The notes: generated by a model not told the origin, from the sequence alone. DNA of 64,000 nt from JBDTDV01 sp039922875 (GCA_039922875.1 JBDTDV010000024.1:1-64000); one strand, 5' to 3'. Positions 27,329-35,408 are shown, counted from the stretch's first letter. Numbers and translations are program-made.

Positions 27329-28092
27329 GCCAGCAAGAATCGGCAGAATTCGACGGCCTGGTCGCTATCGTGACCGGCGGAGCATCCGGGATCGGTAGGG
27401 CGGTAGCCAGCACGCTGACCGAGCGCGGAGCACGGGTAGCGGTCCTGGATCTGAACCCCGATCAGGCCGAGGGCGTCGCCTTCGCGGTGCGCGCAGACGT
27501 CGCCGACGACGCCTCGGTGCGCCGTGCGGTGCACCAGGTGATCGACCGGTTCGGCAGGCTGGACATCGTGATTAACAATGCCGGCATCGGCGCCCAAGGC
27601 ACGGTCGCCGACAATGACGACGACGAATGGCTGCGGGTGCTCGGCATCAACGTGATGGGGCTGGTGCGGGTCAGCCGAGCCGCACTGCCCTTCCTGCGCC
27701 ACTCCCCCGCGGCGGCGATCGTCAACACCGGATCGATCGCCGCGACCGCCGGCTTGCCTCAGCGTGCCCTGTACAGCGCGTCAAAAGGTGCCGTCCTCGC
27801 GCTGACCCGGGCGATGGCAGCCGACCACCTCCGGGAGGGGATCCGGGTGAACTGCGTGAACCCCGGCACCGCCGACACACCGTGGATCGGCCGACTCTTG
27901 GAGAAGGCGGACGACCCGGCCGCCGAGCGCGCCGCGCTCGAAGCCCGCCAGCCGCACGGCAGACTGGTCGCGCCAGAGGAGGTCGCCACAGCGGTCGCCT
28001 ACCTGGCCAGCCCGCGATCCGGCTCGACCACCGGCACCGCGATCTCGGTGGACGGCGGCATGCAAGATCTCCGACTGCGCCCGGCCTCCTAG
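27325..28092 (+). CDS. SDR dehydrogenase (2-keto-3-deoxy-fuconate dehydrogenase type)
   Basis: 255-aa classical short-chain dehydrogenase. Cofactor motif TGGASGIG, structural INNAGIG, catalytic Ser in NTGSIAAT and YSASKG are all present. In the oxidative fucose pathway an SDR oxidises the 2-keto-3-deoxy acid at C4 to the diketo acid that the FAH hydrolase splits. AGGAG precedes the ATG, which overlaps the FAH stop (ATGA). The pathway step is inferred from the gene pair. Confidence 0.88.
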   Translation: MSQQESAEFDGLVAIVTGGASGIGRAVASTLTERGARVAVLDLNPDQAEGVAFAVRADVADDASVRRAVHQVIDRFGRLDIVINNAGIGAQGTVADNDDDEWLRVLGINVMGLVRVSRAALPFLRHSPAAAIVNTGSIAATAGLPQRALYSASKGAVLALTRAMAADHLREGIRVNCVNPGTADTPWIGRLLEKADDPAAERAALEARQPHGRLVAPEEVATAVAYLASPRSGSTTGTAISVDGGMQDLRLRPAS

Positions 28093-28613
28093 TCCTGCGG
28101 CGGGTAGCTGACCCGGGTTCCGGATACCTTCGCGAAGGAGGTCAGGGTGTGCGGCTTCGCGGAGGTCTGGCCCATGATGTCGATGACCTCGTCCCCACGC
28201 ACAAGCAGGGCGTCGCCGATCATCGAGCGATGACACCGCCAGGGGACGGCCTCCGCGCACATGATAGCCGTCGGCCGTTCTGCCGCGATGGCGCGCAGTT
28301 CCTGCACCCCGGTGGCGAAAGCATCCGTTTGCATGTAATCGGCGTAGCCGCGGAACGAGGCATTACGCCACGCGCCGTTGATGCTGTCTTTCGTCGTGTG
28401 CCGCAATCCGCCGAGGATCTCAAGCCTGCGGTAGTCGATCCCGCTCTCCGGCAGGCTCGCGGTGAGCGCGTCCTCGTTGAACTGGGGGTTGTGCCGGGAT
28501 TTGGCAATCGTGCGCACATCGGCGATACCGCGGACCCCATGGGCGCGGAGCAACTGAACGAACTCGTCGATCGGATGCGTCGAATGGCCAACCGTGTACA
28601 CCGTGCAGCCCAT
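28089..28613 (-). CDS. DUF488 family protein
   Basis: 174 aa. Family hallmarks are the N-terminal YTVGHSTH, the DVRTIAKSRHNPQF block and the C-terminal CAEAVPWRCHRS with a conserved cysteine pair. The biochemical function of DUF488 is not established. It converges on the SDR gene with a 4-bp overlap and appears unrelated to the sugar pathway. Confidence 0.88.
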   Translation of the reverse strand: MGCTVYTVGHSTHPIDEFVQLLRAHGVRGIADVRTIAKSRHNPQFNEDALTASLPESGIDYRRLEILGGLRHTTKDSINGAWRNASFRGYADYMQTDAFATGVQELRAIAAERPTAIMCAEAVPWRCHRSMIGDALLVRGDEVIDIMGQTSAKPHTLTSFAKVSGTRVSYPPQD

Positions 28614-28681
28614 GGTTATCCTCCGTTCCTCAGTCTGAAATCTGATTCCAGCGTAGCCATGCCGGAAAACCGCGCAGCGAG

Positions 28682-28687
28682 TAGCAT
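28682..28687 (+). promoter_or_regulatory. -10 hexamer TAGCAT, 7 nt before the DksA-like gene
   Basis: TAGCAT is followed by 7 nt and the ATG at 28695, fitting a leaderless transcript. No Shine-Dalgarno is visible. Confidence 0.45.
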
Positions 28688-28694
28688 CCTTGCC

Positions 28695-29090
28695 ATGGCG
28701 ACACCGAACCAGAGCCAGAAACTCACGCCGGCCGAACTGCGCAAGCTGCGCGCTCTGCTAGAGCATCAACGTGCCGAGATCGCGGAACAGCTCGCGCGAT
28801 TGAACACCGCGATGACGGGTGTGCGTGACGCAAGGGTGGGGCTGGATGCCGACGACGAACACGACCCGGAGGGTCCGACCCTGGTGTTCGAATGGTCCCG
28901 GATAGCCGGTCTGCAGGCCGAATCGACCAAAGACCTGGCCGGAATAGATCGCGCACGGGAACGGATGAATTCGGGAGACTATGGCCTCTGCCGGAAATGC
29001 GGCCGGCCGATCTCCCTGGCGCGTCTGGAGGCGCGCCCTGCGGCGGAGCTCTGCATCGAGTGCGCCCGAGCGCTGGACGCGAGCCATTAG
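28695..29090 (+). CDS. DksA/TraR-family zinc-finger protein
   Basis: 131 aa. A long N-terminal coiled-coil (LTPAELRKLRALLEHQRAEI onward) is followed by a four-cysteine zinc finger, CRKCGRPISLARLEARP then CIECA. DksA-type proteins bind in the RNA polymerase secondary channel; many actinobacterial members are uncharacterised. An in-frame ATG at 28659 would add 12 residues. The stop codon overlaps the maltokinase frame. Confidence 0.85.
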   Translation: MATPNQSQKLTPAELRKLRALLEHQRAEIAEQLARLNTAMTGVRDARVGLDADDEHDPEGPTLVFEWSRIAGLQAESTKDLAGIDRARERMNSGDYGLCRKCGRPISLARLEARPAAELCIECARALDASH

Positions 29091-30471
29091 CGCCCACAAC
29101 GACCTCCCGGCCGGTCTCGGAGAGTGGCTGAGTTCGCAGCGCTGGGCGGGTGCTGGGGGCAGGCGGCTCGCGCTGAGATCGGTCGGCGCTTTCGGGCTGC
29201 GGTCGGCGGAGCCCGGTGTCGACATCGAAACTCATCTGATGCTCGCCGGCGGCGACTATCCGGTGCTGTACCAGGTGCCGTTGACCTGGCGGACCAGACC
29301 GCTGGCCGGAGCCGAGCGCGCCTTGATCGGATCGGTGCGTGATGACCAGAAGAACGAGCGGTTCGTCTATGACGGTCCACACGATCCGGCCTACGCCGCG
29401 GCCCTGCTCGAGCTCGTGCTCGACAGGACGGCCGGCTTCGACGAAGCCGGTGTGGCCGCGCGAGGTGCCCTAATAGGAACAGATCCCCGGTCGCAGCCGG
29501 TCTCCTCCCGGGTGCTCAGCGGCGAACAATCCAATACGTCGATCATCTATGAACTGGCCGGCTCAGACGGTGGCCAGGCCGCGCCGGTTATCCTCAAACT
29601 GTTCCGCTCGCTGCACGGTGGCGACAATCCCGATGTGGCGGTGCAGCTCGCGTTGGGATCGGTCGGCTTTGACCGGGTTCCGCGCCTTATCGGTGCTGCG
29701 ATCGGCGAATGGCCGGACCCCCGCGAGCCGTCGGGCCGCGCTCGAGGTCACTTGGCATTCGCTCAGGAGTTTCTACCGGAGGTTCACGATGCCTGGCGAG
29801 TTGCCCTGGCCGCCGCCACCGCGGGTGAGGACTTCTCGGACCCCGCCCGCTCCCTCGGCCAGACCACGGCGCTGATGCATGCCGCGCTCGCCGAGGCCAT
29901 GCCGACGATCACTGCCACGCCGACGCTGATCGCCCGAGCAGTGGGCGCGATGCGGGATCGCCTAGCCACTGCGGTGCGCGAAGTTCCGGAGGTGGCTGCG
30001 TTCCAGGACGCCATCGAACGGGTGCTCGTGACCGCGTCCAGAGCCCCCTGGCCGCGTCTGCAGCGGATCCACGGCGACCTCCACCTCGGCCAGGTCTTGT
30101 CGGTACCTGGGCGCGGATGGTTGCTGCTGGATTTCGAAGGCGAGCCGCTGCGATCGGTGCGCGAGCGAAGCCAACCAGATGCCACGCTCCGCGACGTCGC
30201 TGGTATGCTGCGTTCCTTCTCCTATGCTGCCGGGCACGCCGAGCTGGCGAACCCGGGCATCGCGACCAACGCGCGGGCGTGGGCTCAGGCATCCAGGCGA
30301 GCGTTCCTGGACGGTTATTGCGCCGCGGCGCAATCAGACACCGCCAGGGACGCGGCAATTCTGGCGGCGTTCGAGCTGGACAAAGCGGTTTATGAGGCGA
30401 TCTACGAGTCCAGGAACCGCCCCGAATGGCTCTCGATTCCGCTGCAGGCAATCCGGCTGCTGACCAGCTAG
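28981..30471 (+). CDS. mak: Maltokinase (aminoglycoside-phosphotransferase fold), start uncertain
   Basis: Kinase that phosphorylates maltose to maltose-1-phosphate for the GlgE glucan route. The N-terminal cap motif GEWLSSQRWAGAGGR, the catalytic loop IHGDLHLGQVL and the metal site LLDFEGEP are all seen. The conserved N-terminus begins near 29107, but no ATG or GTG occurs between there and 28981. The ATG at 28981 (GGGAG upstream) would overlap the DksA gene by 110 nt and add about 35 non-conserved residues. An ATT at 29086, sharing one base with the DksA stop, would give the family length. No glgE or treS is in the window. Confidence 0.85.
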   Translation: MASAGNAAGRSPWRVWRRALRRSSASSAPERWTRAISAHNDLPAGLGEWLSSQRWAGAGGRRLALRSVGAFGLRSAEPGVDIETHLMLAGGDYPVLYQVPLTWRTRPLAGAERALIGSVRDDQKNERFVYDGPHDPAYAAALLELVLDRTAGFDEAGVAARGALIGTDPRSQPVSSRVLSGEQSNTSIIYELAGSDGGQAAPVILKLFRSLHGGDNPDVAVQLALGSVGFDRVPRLIGAAIGEWPDPREPSGRARGHLAFAQEFLPEVHDAWRVALAAATAGEDFSDPARSLGQTTALMHAALAEAMPTITATPTLIARAVGAMRDRLATAVREVPEVAAFQDAIERVLVTASRAPWPRLQRIHGDLHLGQVLSVPGRGWLLLDFEGEPLRSVRERSQPDATLRDVAGMLRSFSYAAGHAELANPGIATNARAWAQASRRAFLDGYCAAAQSDTARDAAILAAFELDKAVYEAIYESRNRPEWLSIPLQAIRLLTS

Positions 30472-30570
30472 GCATTGCGCCGATGCCGCTGTGGTGAGAA
30501 AATCTCAGGTGTCTCGGTCCGTGCTCGTGTACACGAGCCATTTCGGCCGGGAGGACGAGGAGCGGGAGAG

Positions 30571-31047
30571 ATGGCGAGCACAGCGGCAGACCCGGGATTC
30601 GCAACTCAATCTCGGATTATGGCGACCTACCGAGTGGCGGCGGATGTCGCCGAGCGGTGGCTGGCGTCGATAGGGATAGTGTTATGCGCGGTTCAGATCG
30701 CGTTCGCTGCATTGGGCTTCTGGGGTGCCACCGAGAACCCGAACGACCAGGCCGCGGGCATCGCTGCATTTGAGCCGCACGCGATGAACGGAGCCGTGCT
30801 GAGTTACCTTGCGGTCGTGCTATTCATTCTCGGCATCGTCTCGCGTGCGAACGTCAAGGCGTGGCTGCTGCCGATCATTGTCGCGGTGCTGCTTTTCCTC
30901 GTCCAGGGGCTCTTGGTCGGCCTCGGCTTCGAAGTCAGCCGCTGGTACGGTGCGCTGCACGCGTTCAGTGGAACCGCGATCACCGCCGGATTCGTCTGGC
31001 TCGCCGTCGACCGTTGGATGCATCCGCTTAGCCGCCGGAATGCATAG
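30571..31047 (+). CDS. Four-helix membrane protein (DUF6220-like)
   Basis: 158 aa from the ATG at 30571, preceded by GGGAG. Four membrane helices are visible, the second and third being AVLSYLAVVLFILGIV and AWLLPIIVAVLLFLVQGLLV. Function is unknown. A longer open frame starts at 30475, and an internal ATG at 30619 is also possible. Confidence 0.75.
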   Translation: MASTAADPGFATQSRIMATYRVAADVAERWLASIGIVLCAVQIAFAALGFWGATENPNDQAAGIAAFEPHAMNGAVLSYLAVVLFILGIVSRANVKAWLLPIIVAVLLFLVQGLLVGLGFEVSRWYGALHAFSGTAITAGFVWLAVDRWMHPLSRRNA

Positions 31048-31088
31048 CTCAGCGTTCGCTCAGAGCCGACAGGATCAGATCAATTGAG

Positions 31089-31115
31089 CTAGCACTCTTC
31101 GGTGTTGAGTGCTAA
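31089..31115 (+). promoter_or_regulatory. CIRCE element (HrcA operator) before hsp20
   Basis: CTAGCACTC - 9 nt - GAGTGCTAA matches the CIRCE consensus (TTAGCACTC-N9-GAGTGCTAA) with one mismatch. The right arm overlaps GCTAAT (31111-31116), a probable -10. It indicates HrcA-controlled heat-shock expression. Confidence 0.92.
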
Positions 31116-31196
31116 TCTGATTGTAGTTGAGTCGAGTTGGCTCAATGTTCGGAACCAAGTGTCGGCAGCAGCGCCGACGACGAGGAGTTGACGAGT

Positions 31197-31634
31197 ATGG
31201 CCATGAATTTTGATCCGTTCCGTGATCTTGATCGGGTGGCATCAGCAATCCTTGAGGGGCGTCAGGGTCCCAGAACGATGCCGATGGACCTGTATCGAGA
31301 CGGGTTCACCTTTGTCCTGAACGCCGACCTGCCCGGGATCGATCCTGGCTCCGTAGACATCGACGTTGATGGGCAACTGCTCACCATCCGTGCGGAACGC
31401 ACGGCGTCCGGTCACGACGGAGCCAAGTGGTTGGCGCGCGAACGTCAGACCGGATCGTTCTTGCGTCAGCTGAATCTCGGTCAGGGCATCGACACCGAGC
31501 AGATCGCAGCCACCTATGCCAACGGTGTCTTGACCGTAACGCTGCCGGTCAGCGAGAAGGCCAAGCCGCGCAAGATCCAGGTAGCTACCGCGGAAGCCGG
31601 CGAGTCGGCCGAGTCGGCCGAGATCGAAGCCTAA
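31197..31634 (+). CDS. Hsp20/alpha-crystallin small heat-shock protein
   Basis: 145-aa ATP-independent chaperone that holds unfolding proteins. The alpha-crystallin domain runs from about residue 30 to 130, with FVLNADLPGIDPGSVDIDVD and the C-terminal signature ANGVLTVTLPV. An Ala/Glu/Ser-rich tail follows. The ATG at 31197 has GAGGAG 9 nt upstream; an earlier in-frame ATG at 31137 is less likely. Expression is probably heat-induced via the CIRCE element. Confidence 0.93.
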   Translation: MAMNFDPFRDLDRVASAILEGRQGPRTMPMDLYRDGFTFVLNADLPGIDPGSVDIDVDGQLLTIRAERTASGHDGAKWLARERQTGSFLRQLNLGQGIDTEQIAATYANGVLTVTLPVSEKAKPRKIQVATAEAGESAESAEIEA

Positions 31635-31647
31635 CCGGCACTGCGAC

Positions 31648-31685
31648 CACCGCGGGCCCGGGGCGGTAGCCCCGGGCCCGCGGTG
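31648..31685. terminator. 17-bp perfect hairpin between convergent genes
   Basis: Arms 31648-31664 and 31669-31685 pair perfectly around a GGTA loop. The stem is almost entirely G/C with no U-tract, a common actinobacterial terminator form. It probably serves both hsp20 and the aldo/keto reductase gene. Confidence 0.8.
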
Positions 31686-31693
31686 CGCGCGGA

Positions 31694-32533
31694 TCACATC
31701 TCTTCGTGGGTGTTCGGATCGGCACCGGTGATCCGGCCGTCCGGCCGGCCCAGCGCGCTGATCGCCTGCATTTCCCCGTCATCAAGATCGAAACCGAAGA
31801 CCTCCAGGTTCTCCCGCTGTCGAACCGGATCCTGTGACTTCGGGATCGGGACGGCGCCCAGCTGCAGCTGCCAGCGCAGCACCACCTGCGCGGCGCTCAC
31901 GCGGTGAAACGCCGCCGCCTCGACAATGGCGGCCTCGGTCAGGAGTTCCCGCCCTCGGCCAAGCGGGCTCCAGGACTGGGTGCGGATGCCGAGCCGATCG
32001 TGAACGGCACGTAACTGCGACTGCGGAAAGTACGGGTGCATCTCAATCTGGTTGACCGATGGCAGCACCGCGGTCTCATCCTGGAGCCGGATCAAGAACT
32101 CTTCGGTGAAGTTCGAGACACCGATCGAAGTGATCAGGCCGTCCTGCTGCAGTTGGATCATCGCCCGCCACGACTCCACAAACTTTCCTACGCTCGGGTT
32201 GGGCCAGTGGATGAGATAGAGGTCGACGGTCTCTACATTCAGCGCCGAACGGGAGCGCTGGAAGGACTCGATGGTCTGGTCATAGCCGTGATGGCGGCCG
32301 GGGAGCTTGGTGGTGACGACGATCTCGTTGCGCGGCACCCCGGACTGGCTGATACCCCGGCCGACGGCATCCTCATTCTTGTAGTTGACCGCGGAGTCGA
32401 CCAGCCGATAGCCAAGGCTCAGCGCGCTCGCGACGGCGGTCGCCGCATCTTCTCCTCGAAGCGGATAGGTGCCGAAGCCTACAGGGGGGATGCTGTGGCC
32501 ATCCAGAAGCTCGTACCGGGGAATTTCGTTCAT
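31694..32533 (-). CDS. Aldo/keto reductase (2,5-diketo-D-gluconate reductase-like)
   Basis: 279 aa. The full AKR tetrad is present: Asp and Tyr in LVDSAVNYKNE, Lys in TTKLPG, His in LIHWPNP. The cofactor segment PIPKSQDPVRQRENL fits NADPH use. It is similar to AKR5-type reductases of small ketones and keto-sugars; the substrate is unknown. TAGGGT lies 6 nt before the ATG. An ACATCGGATG sequence (32552-32561) just upstream resembles the GntR-type site at 26.3 kb. Confidence 0.9.
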   Translation of the reverse strand: MNEIPRYELLDGHSIPPVGFGTYPLRGEDAATAVASALSLGYRLVDSAVNYKNEDAVGRGISQSGVPRNEIVVTTKLPGRHHGYDQTIESFQRSRSALNVETVDLYLIHWPNPSVGKFVESWRAMIQLQQDGLITSIGVSNFTEEFLIRLQDETAVLPSVNQIEMHPYFPQSQLRAVHDRLGIRTQSWSPLGRGRELLTEAAIVEAAAFHRVSAAQVVLRWQLQLGAVPIPKSQDPVRQRENLEVFGFDLDDGEMQAISALGRPDGRITGADPNTHEEM

Positions 32534-32539
32534 GCTCCG

Positions 32540-32545
32540 ACCCTA
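32540..32545 (-). promoter_or_regulatory. -10 hexamer TAGGGT, 6 nt before aldo/keto reductase start
   Basis: Minus-strand TAGGGT with 6 nt to the ATG at 32533. It fits the leaderless pattern seen at other first genes. Confidence 0.45.
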
Positions 32546-32621
32546 TGCCGAACATCGGATGCCGGCCTGGCTCGGCTGTGACGCAGTCAGGTCAGGAATC
32601 ATTCCGAAGTACTCTGGTGCG

Positions 32622-33143
32622 GTGCCTGTGACTTCGCCCGCGTTTCGAGTGGGACTGTCGATCAGTATCGCCACGGGTCTCTATGGCGTTTCATTCGGGG
32701 CACTCTCGATCGCATCGGGGCTGGATTTCTGGCAGACGATGGCACTGAGCCTGCTGCTGTTCAGCGGTGGCTCCCAGTTCGCGTTCATCGGCGTGGTGGC
32801 CGGCGGCGGGAGCGGGGCGGCGGCCATGACCGCCGCCGCATTGATCGGGGTCGAATCGGGTTCGGGATCTTCGTGCTTTGGAATCTCTTCACCGCCATCG
32901 GAGCGATCGCCGGCAACGCCCTTGGCGACCCGAAGCAGTGGGGGCTGGATGGTGCGGCGGTTGCCGCGTTCCTCGGGTTGCTGTGGCCCCGGATAAAGTC
33001 TTGGGAGTCCGGCGGCATCGCGGTGGTCTGCGCGCTGGCGACCACGCTGTCGGCGCCACTGGTGCCACGGTCCAGCGGACGGCGGCATGGAGCCGGACAT
33101 CGAGCCGTATCCGAACCCCAGCGCATCCGGGCCGATAGCCTGA
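32622..33143 (+). pseudogene. azlC: Degenerate azlC (branched-chain amino acid exporter large subunit)
   Basis: From a GTG at 32622 the frame encodes the AzlC N-terminus (GVSFGALSIASGLDFWQTMA, FSGGSQFAFIGVVAGG) to about 32850. The family C-terminal block (GFGIFVLWNLFTAIGA, LGDPKQWGLDGAAVAAFL, LLWPRI) then continues in another frame up to about 33070. About 60 residues expected between the two blocks are missing, consistent with a deletion plus frameshift. A second disruption near 33070 returns to the first frame, which ends EPDIEPYPNPSASGPIA at a TGA (33141-33143) overlapping the azlD ATG. Sequencing error cannot be ruled out, but the missing segment argues for real decay. Confidence 0.8.
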
Positions 33144-33403
33144 TGACCATGTGGTTGTGGGTGCTCATCGCCTGCGCGATCGGCTACCTGACGAAGCAGC
33201 TGGGCTATTTGGTGCCGCAGAAGTGGATGAAGAACGCGACTATGGTCAATACCGTTGCCACCGGGCAACAGCTCGTTTTCGATGCCCGTCTGGGAGCACT
33301 GATCGCCGCAGCAGTCGCGCTCTGGCTGCGGGCGCCGTTCCTCGTGGTCGTCCTTGTCGGAGCCCTCGCCGCCGCGGGACTGCGCATGCTGGGCTGGGCC
33401 TAA
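33143..33403 (+). CDS. azlD: AzlD-family small subunit of branched-chain amino acid exporter
   Basis: 86 aa with three or four membrane helices, beginning MTMWLWVLIACAIGYLTKQL and containing the family VATGQQLVFDARLGALIAA. AzlD works with AzlC to export branched-chain amino acids. Here its partner gene is broken, so it is probably non-functional or serves another AzlC. Its ATG overlaps the azlC stop (TGATG). Confidence 0.85.
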   Translation: MTMWLWVLIACAIGYLTKQLGYLVPQKWMKNATMVNTVATGQQLVFDARLGALIAAAVALWLRAPFLVVVLVGALAAAGLRMLGWA

Positions 33404-33453
33404 GCCAGCCACGTTCGCGGAATAGCAGCGCCGGCCGGCGCGTTGGCGGTGAT

Positions 33454-33708
33454 GTGAACTATATACCTGAAGCAGGCACCATCACGATGTTCTCGACGAC
33501 CTGGTGCGGCTATTGCGCCCGATTGAAGAGCCAGTTGAAGTCGGCCGGCATCGGCTACACCGAGATCAACATCGAGGAGGTTCCGGGCACGGCCGAACTC
33601 GTTGAGAAGGTCAACGGCGGAAACCAGATCGTGCCGACCGTATTGTTCCCGGATGGCACCAGCGCGACGAACCCGTCCCTGGCTGAGGTCACCGCCAGAT
33701 TGGCCTGA
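33454..33708 (+). CDS. Mycoredoxin (glutaredoxin-like)
   Basis: 84-aa thioredoxin-fold protein starting with GTG. The redox motif CGYC lies in MFSTTWCGYCARLK near residue 15, and the cis-proline segment is QIVPTVLFPDG. Mycoredoxins reduce mycothiol mixed disulfides in actinomycetes, and the length fits exactly. No strong Shine-Dalgarno is visible. Confidence 0.9.
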   Translation: MNYIPEAGTITMFSTTWCGYCARLKSQLKSAGIGYTEINIEEVPGTAELVEKVNGGNQIVPTVLFPDGTSATNPSLAEVTARLA

Positions 33709-33733
33709 TCCCGTGAAGCCGGCGGCGCTGCGG

Positions 33734-34762
33734 CTAACCGAACAGCAGTGCCGCCTCTTCATACCGTGAGTCTGGAACGACATTGAGATCGTCGGTCGCG
33801 TCGGCGATGCTCACGTTGACGACATCGGTGCCGCGTACCGCGACCATGGTTCCCCAGCGCTCCTCCACCGCTGCGTCCACTGCGGCCATACCCATCCGGG
33901 TGGCCAGGACCCGGTCGTAGGCGCTCGGCACGCCGCCTCGCTGCATATGGCCGAGCACCGTGGCGCGAGACTCGATCCCGGTGCGGGCCTGGATCATCGG
34001 GGCCAGAATCTCGGCGATGCCGCCCAGCCGCGGGCGGTGGAAGGCATCCAGCCCCTTGTGCGAGTGCTCCTGCGCCATCGTGTCGAGGGTGAATCCCTCG
34101 GACACCACCAGAACCGGCGCCCGTCCGCGGTCCCGTACGCTCTGCACCCACTCGCAGATCTGATCGATGCCGACCTTACGCTCCGGGATCAGAATCGCAT
34201 GAGCGCCGCCCGCCATTCCCGAATGCAGGGCTATCCAGCCGACATGCCGGCCCATCACCTCCAGGACCATGCAGCGCTGATGGGATTCCGCCGTGGTGCG
34301 CAACCTGTCGATCGCCTCGGTGGCGATTTCGACGGCGGTATCGAACCCGAACGAGTAATCGGTGGCGGCCAGGTCGTTGTCAATCGTCTTCGGCACGCCG
34401 ACGATCTTGATTCCGAACTCGGTCAGGCGGCGGGCCGCGGTCAGGGTTCCCTCGCCGCCGATCGCGATGATCGCATCAATACCGTGCTCGTCGAGAGTGC
34501 GCTGGATGTTCTCGGGTCCGCCGCGCTCCCCCTCGAACGGGTTCGTCCGCGAAGAGCCGAGGATGGTCCCGCCCTGGCGGGACAGTCCACGCACGCTGTG
34601 CCGATCCAAGCGGACCATATCTCCATTGACCACACCGCGCCAGCCGTAGCGGAAGCCGGCGAACTCGGCCTCGTGCACCCGAACCCCTTTCAACACCGCG
34701 CCGCGGATCACCGCATTCAACCCAGGGCAGTCACCGCCACTGGTCAGAATCCCGATCTTCAT
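33734..34762 (-). CDS. pfkA: 6-phosphofructokinase, actinobacterial ATP-type
   Basis: 342 aa. The N-terminal GGDCPGLNAVIRG, the nucleotide site GGEGTL (about residues 103-108), the catalytic PKTIDND and the substrate MEVMGRH-like segment EVMGRHVGW are all seen. Gly in GGEGT indicates ATP as donor, while Lys in PKTIDND is shared with PPi enzymes. This combination is typical of Streptomyces-type group III ATP-PFKs. Start at 34762 fits the family N-terminus MKIGILTSGGDCPG. It lies 10 nt after the CYTH gene and is probably co-transcribed with it. Confidence 0.93.
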   Translation of the reverse strand: MKIGILTSGGDCPGLNAVIRGAVLKGVRVHEAEFAGFRYGWRGVVNGDMVRLDRHSVRGLSRQGGTILGSSRTNPFEGERGGPENIQRTLDEHGIDAIIAIGGEGTLTAARRLTEFGIKIVGVPKTIDNDLAATDYSFGFDTAVEIATEAIDRLRTTAESHQRCMVLEVMGRHVGWIALHSGMAGGAHAILIPERKVGIDQICEWVQSVRDRGRAPVLVVSEGFTLDTMAQEHSHKGLDAFHRPRLGGIAEILAPMIQARTGIESRATVLGHMQRGGVPSAYDRVLATRMGMAAVDAAVEERWGTMVAVRGTDVVNVSIADATDDLNVVPDSRYEEAALLFG

Positions 34763-34772
34763 CGTGACCCGC

Positions 34773-35408
34773 CTAGTCGCGGCCGAGCGCGCGAGCGAGC
34801 TTGGAGACGCTGGCGGATGGCCGCCCCCCAGCGGCGCCAACCGCGGTTTCGATGGTATCCAGCAGAGCGGCACGGCCTAAAACGGTATCCGGGGCGCCCT
34901 CCAGCAACTCGACCTCCCATTCTCGCCAGACCCGCGAGACGCCGGCGATCAGGTCCTCAGAGTGCACCCGGTCGTCGCACAGCTCGGCCACCGCGGTACC
35001 GGTGGCATCCAACAGCAACCTGGTCGTGCGAGCATTGCTGACCCGGGCAACGGGTTCTAGGGCCCGGTCCCCCACGTACTCGCGCAGATATTCGGCGACT
35101 GCCGAAGGAACGCTGGAACCGGAGCCGAGCGGCCAGTGCACCTCGGTACGTCCCTCCGTGGCCGGCCGCTTGATGTGCCAGCCGGCATCCGCGCCGCCCT
35201 GCCTGCGTCGCAACGCTATCGAATTAGTGGCCAGGTCGAGGCCAGCGGTGTCGAAGTACACCGCGATGAGTTGCAGAGCCTCCGGGTCGCTCATCGAGGC
35301 GATCGGTCCGACCCCGACCAGCTCTGGTGTGCTGGCCTGTTCGCCGATATCGTACTTGCGCTCGACCTCGCTGGAGGTGGTTGGCGCGTCTGGCGCTGCT
35401 GGTGTCAT
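34773..35408 (-). CDS. CYTH domain protein (triphosphate-tunnel metalloenzyme)
   Basis: 211 aa. The defining ExExK motif is present as EVERKY near residue 14, with further tunnel residues in ALRRRQGG and WHIKRP. CYTH proteins hydrolyse or use triphosphate-containing substrates; actinobacterial members are mostly uncharacterised. No CHAD domain is attached. AAGGA lies just before the ATG. It is upstream of pfkA in the same orientation. Confidence 0.88.
   Translation of the reverse strand: MTPAAPDAPTTSSEVERKYDIGEQASTPELVGVGPIASMSDPEALQLIAVYFDTAGLDLATNSIALRRRQGGADAGWHIKRPATEGRTEVHWPLGSGSSVPSAVAEYLREYVGDRALEPVARVSNARTTRLLLDATGTAVAELCDDRVHSEDLIAGVSRVWREWEVELLEGAPDTVLGRAALLDTIETAVGAAGGRPSASVSKLARALGRD

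Noticed and set aside
27627..28694. Open frame upstream of and fused to the DksA-like gene
   Set aside because: It overlaps the SDR gene out of frame and the DUF488 gene; the coiled-coil zinc-finger protein is complete from 28695.
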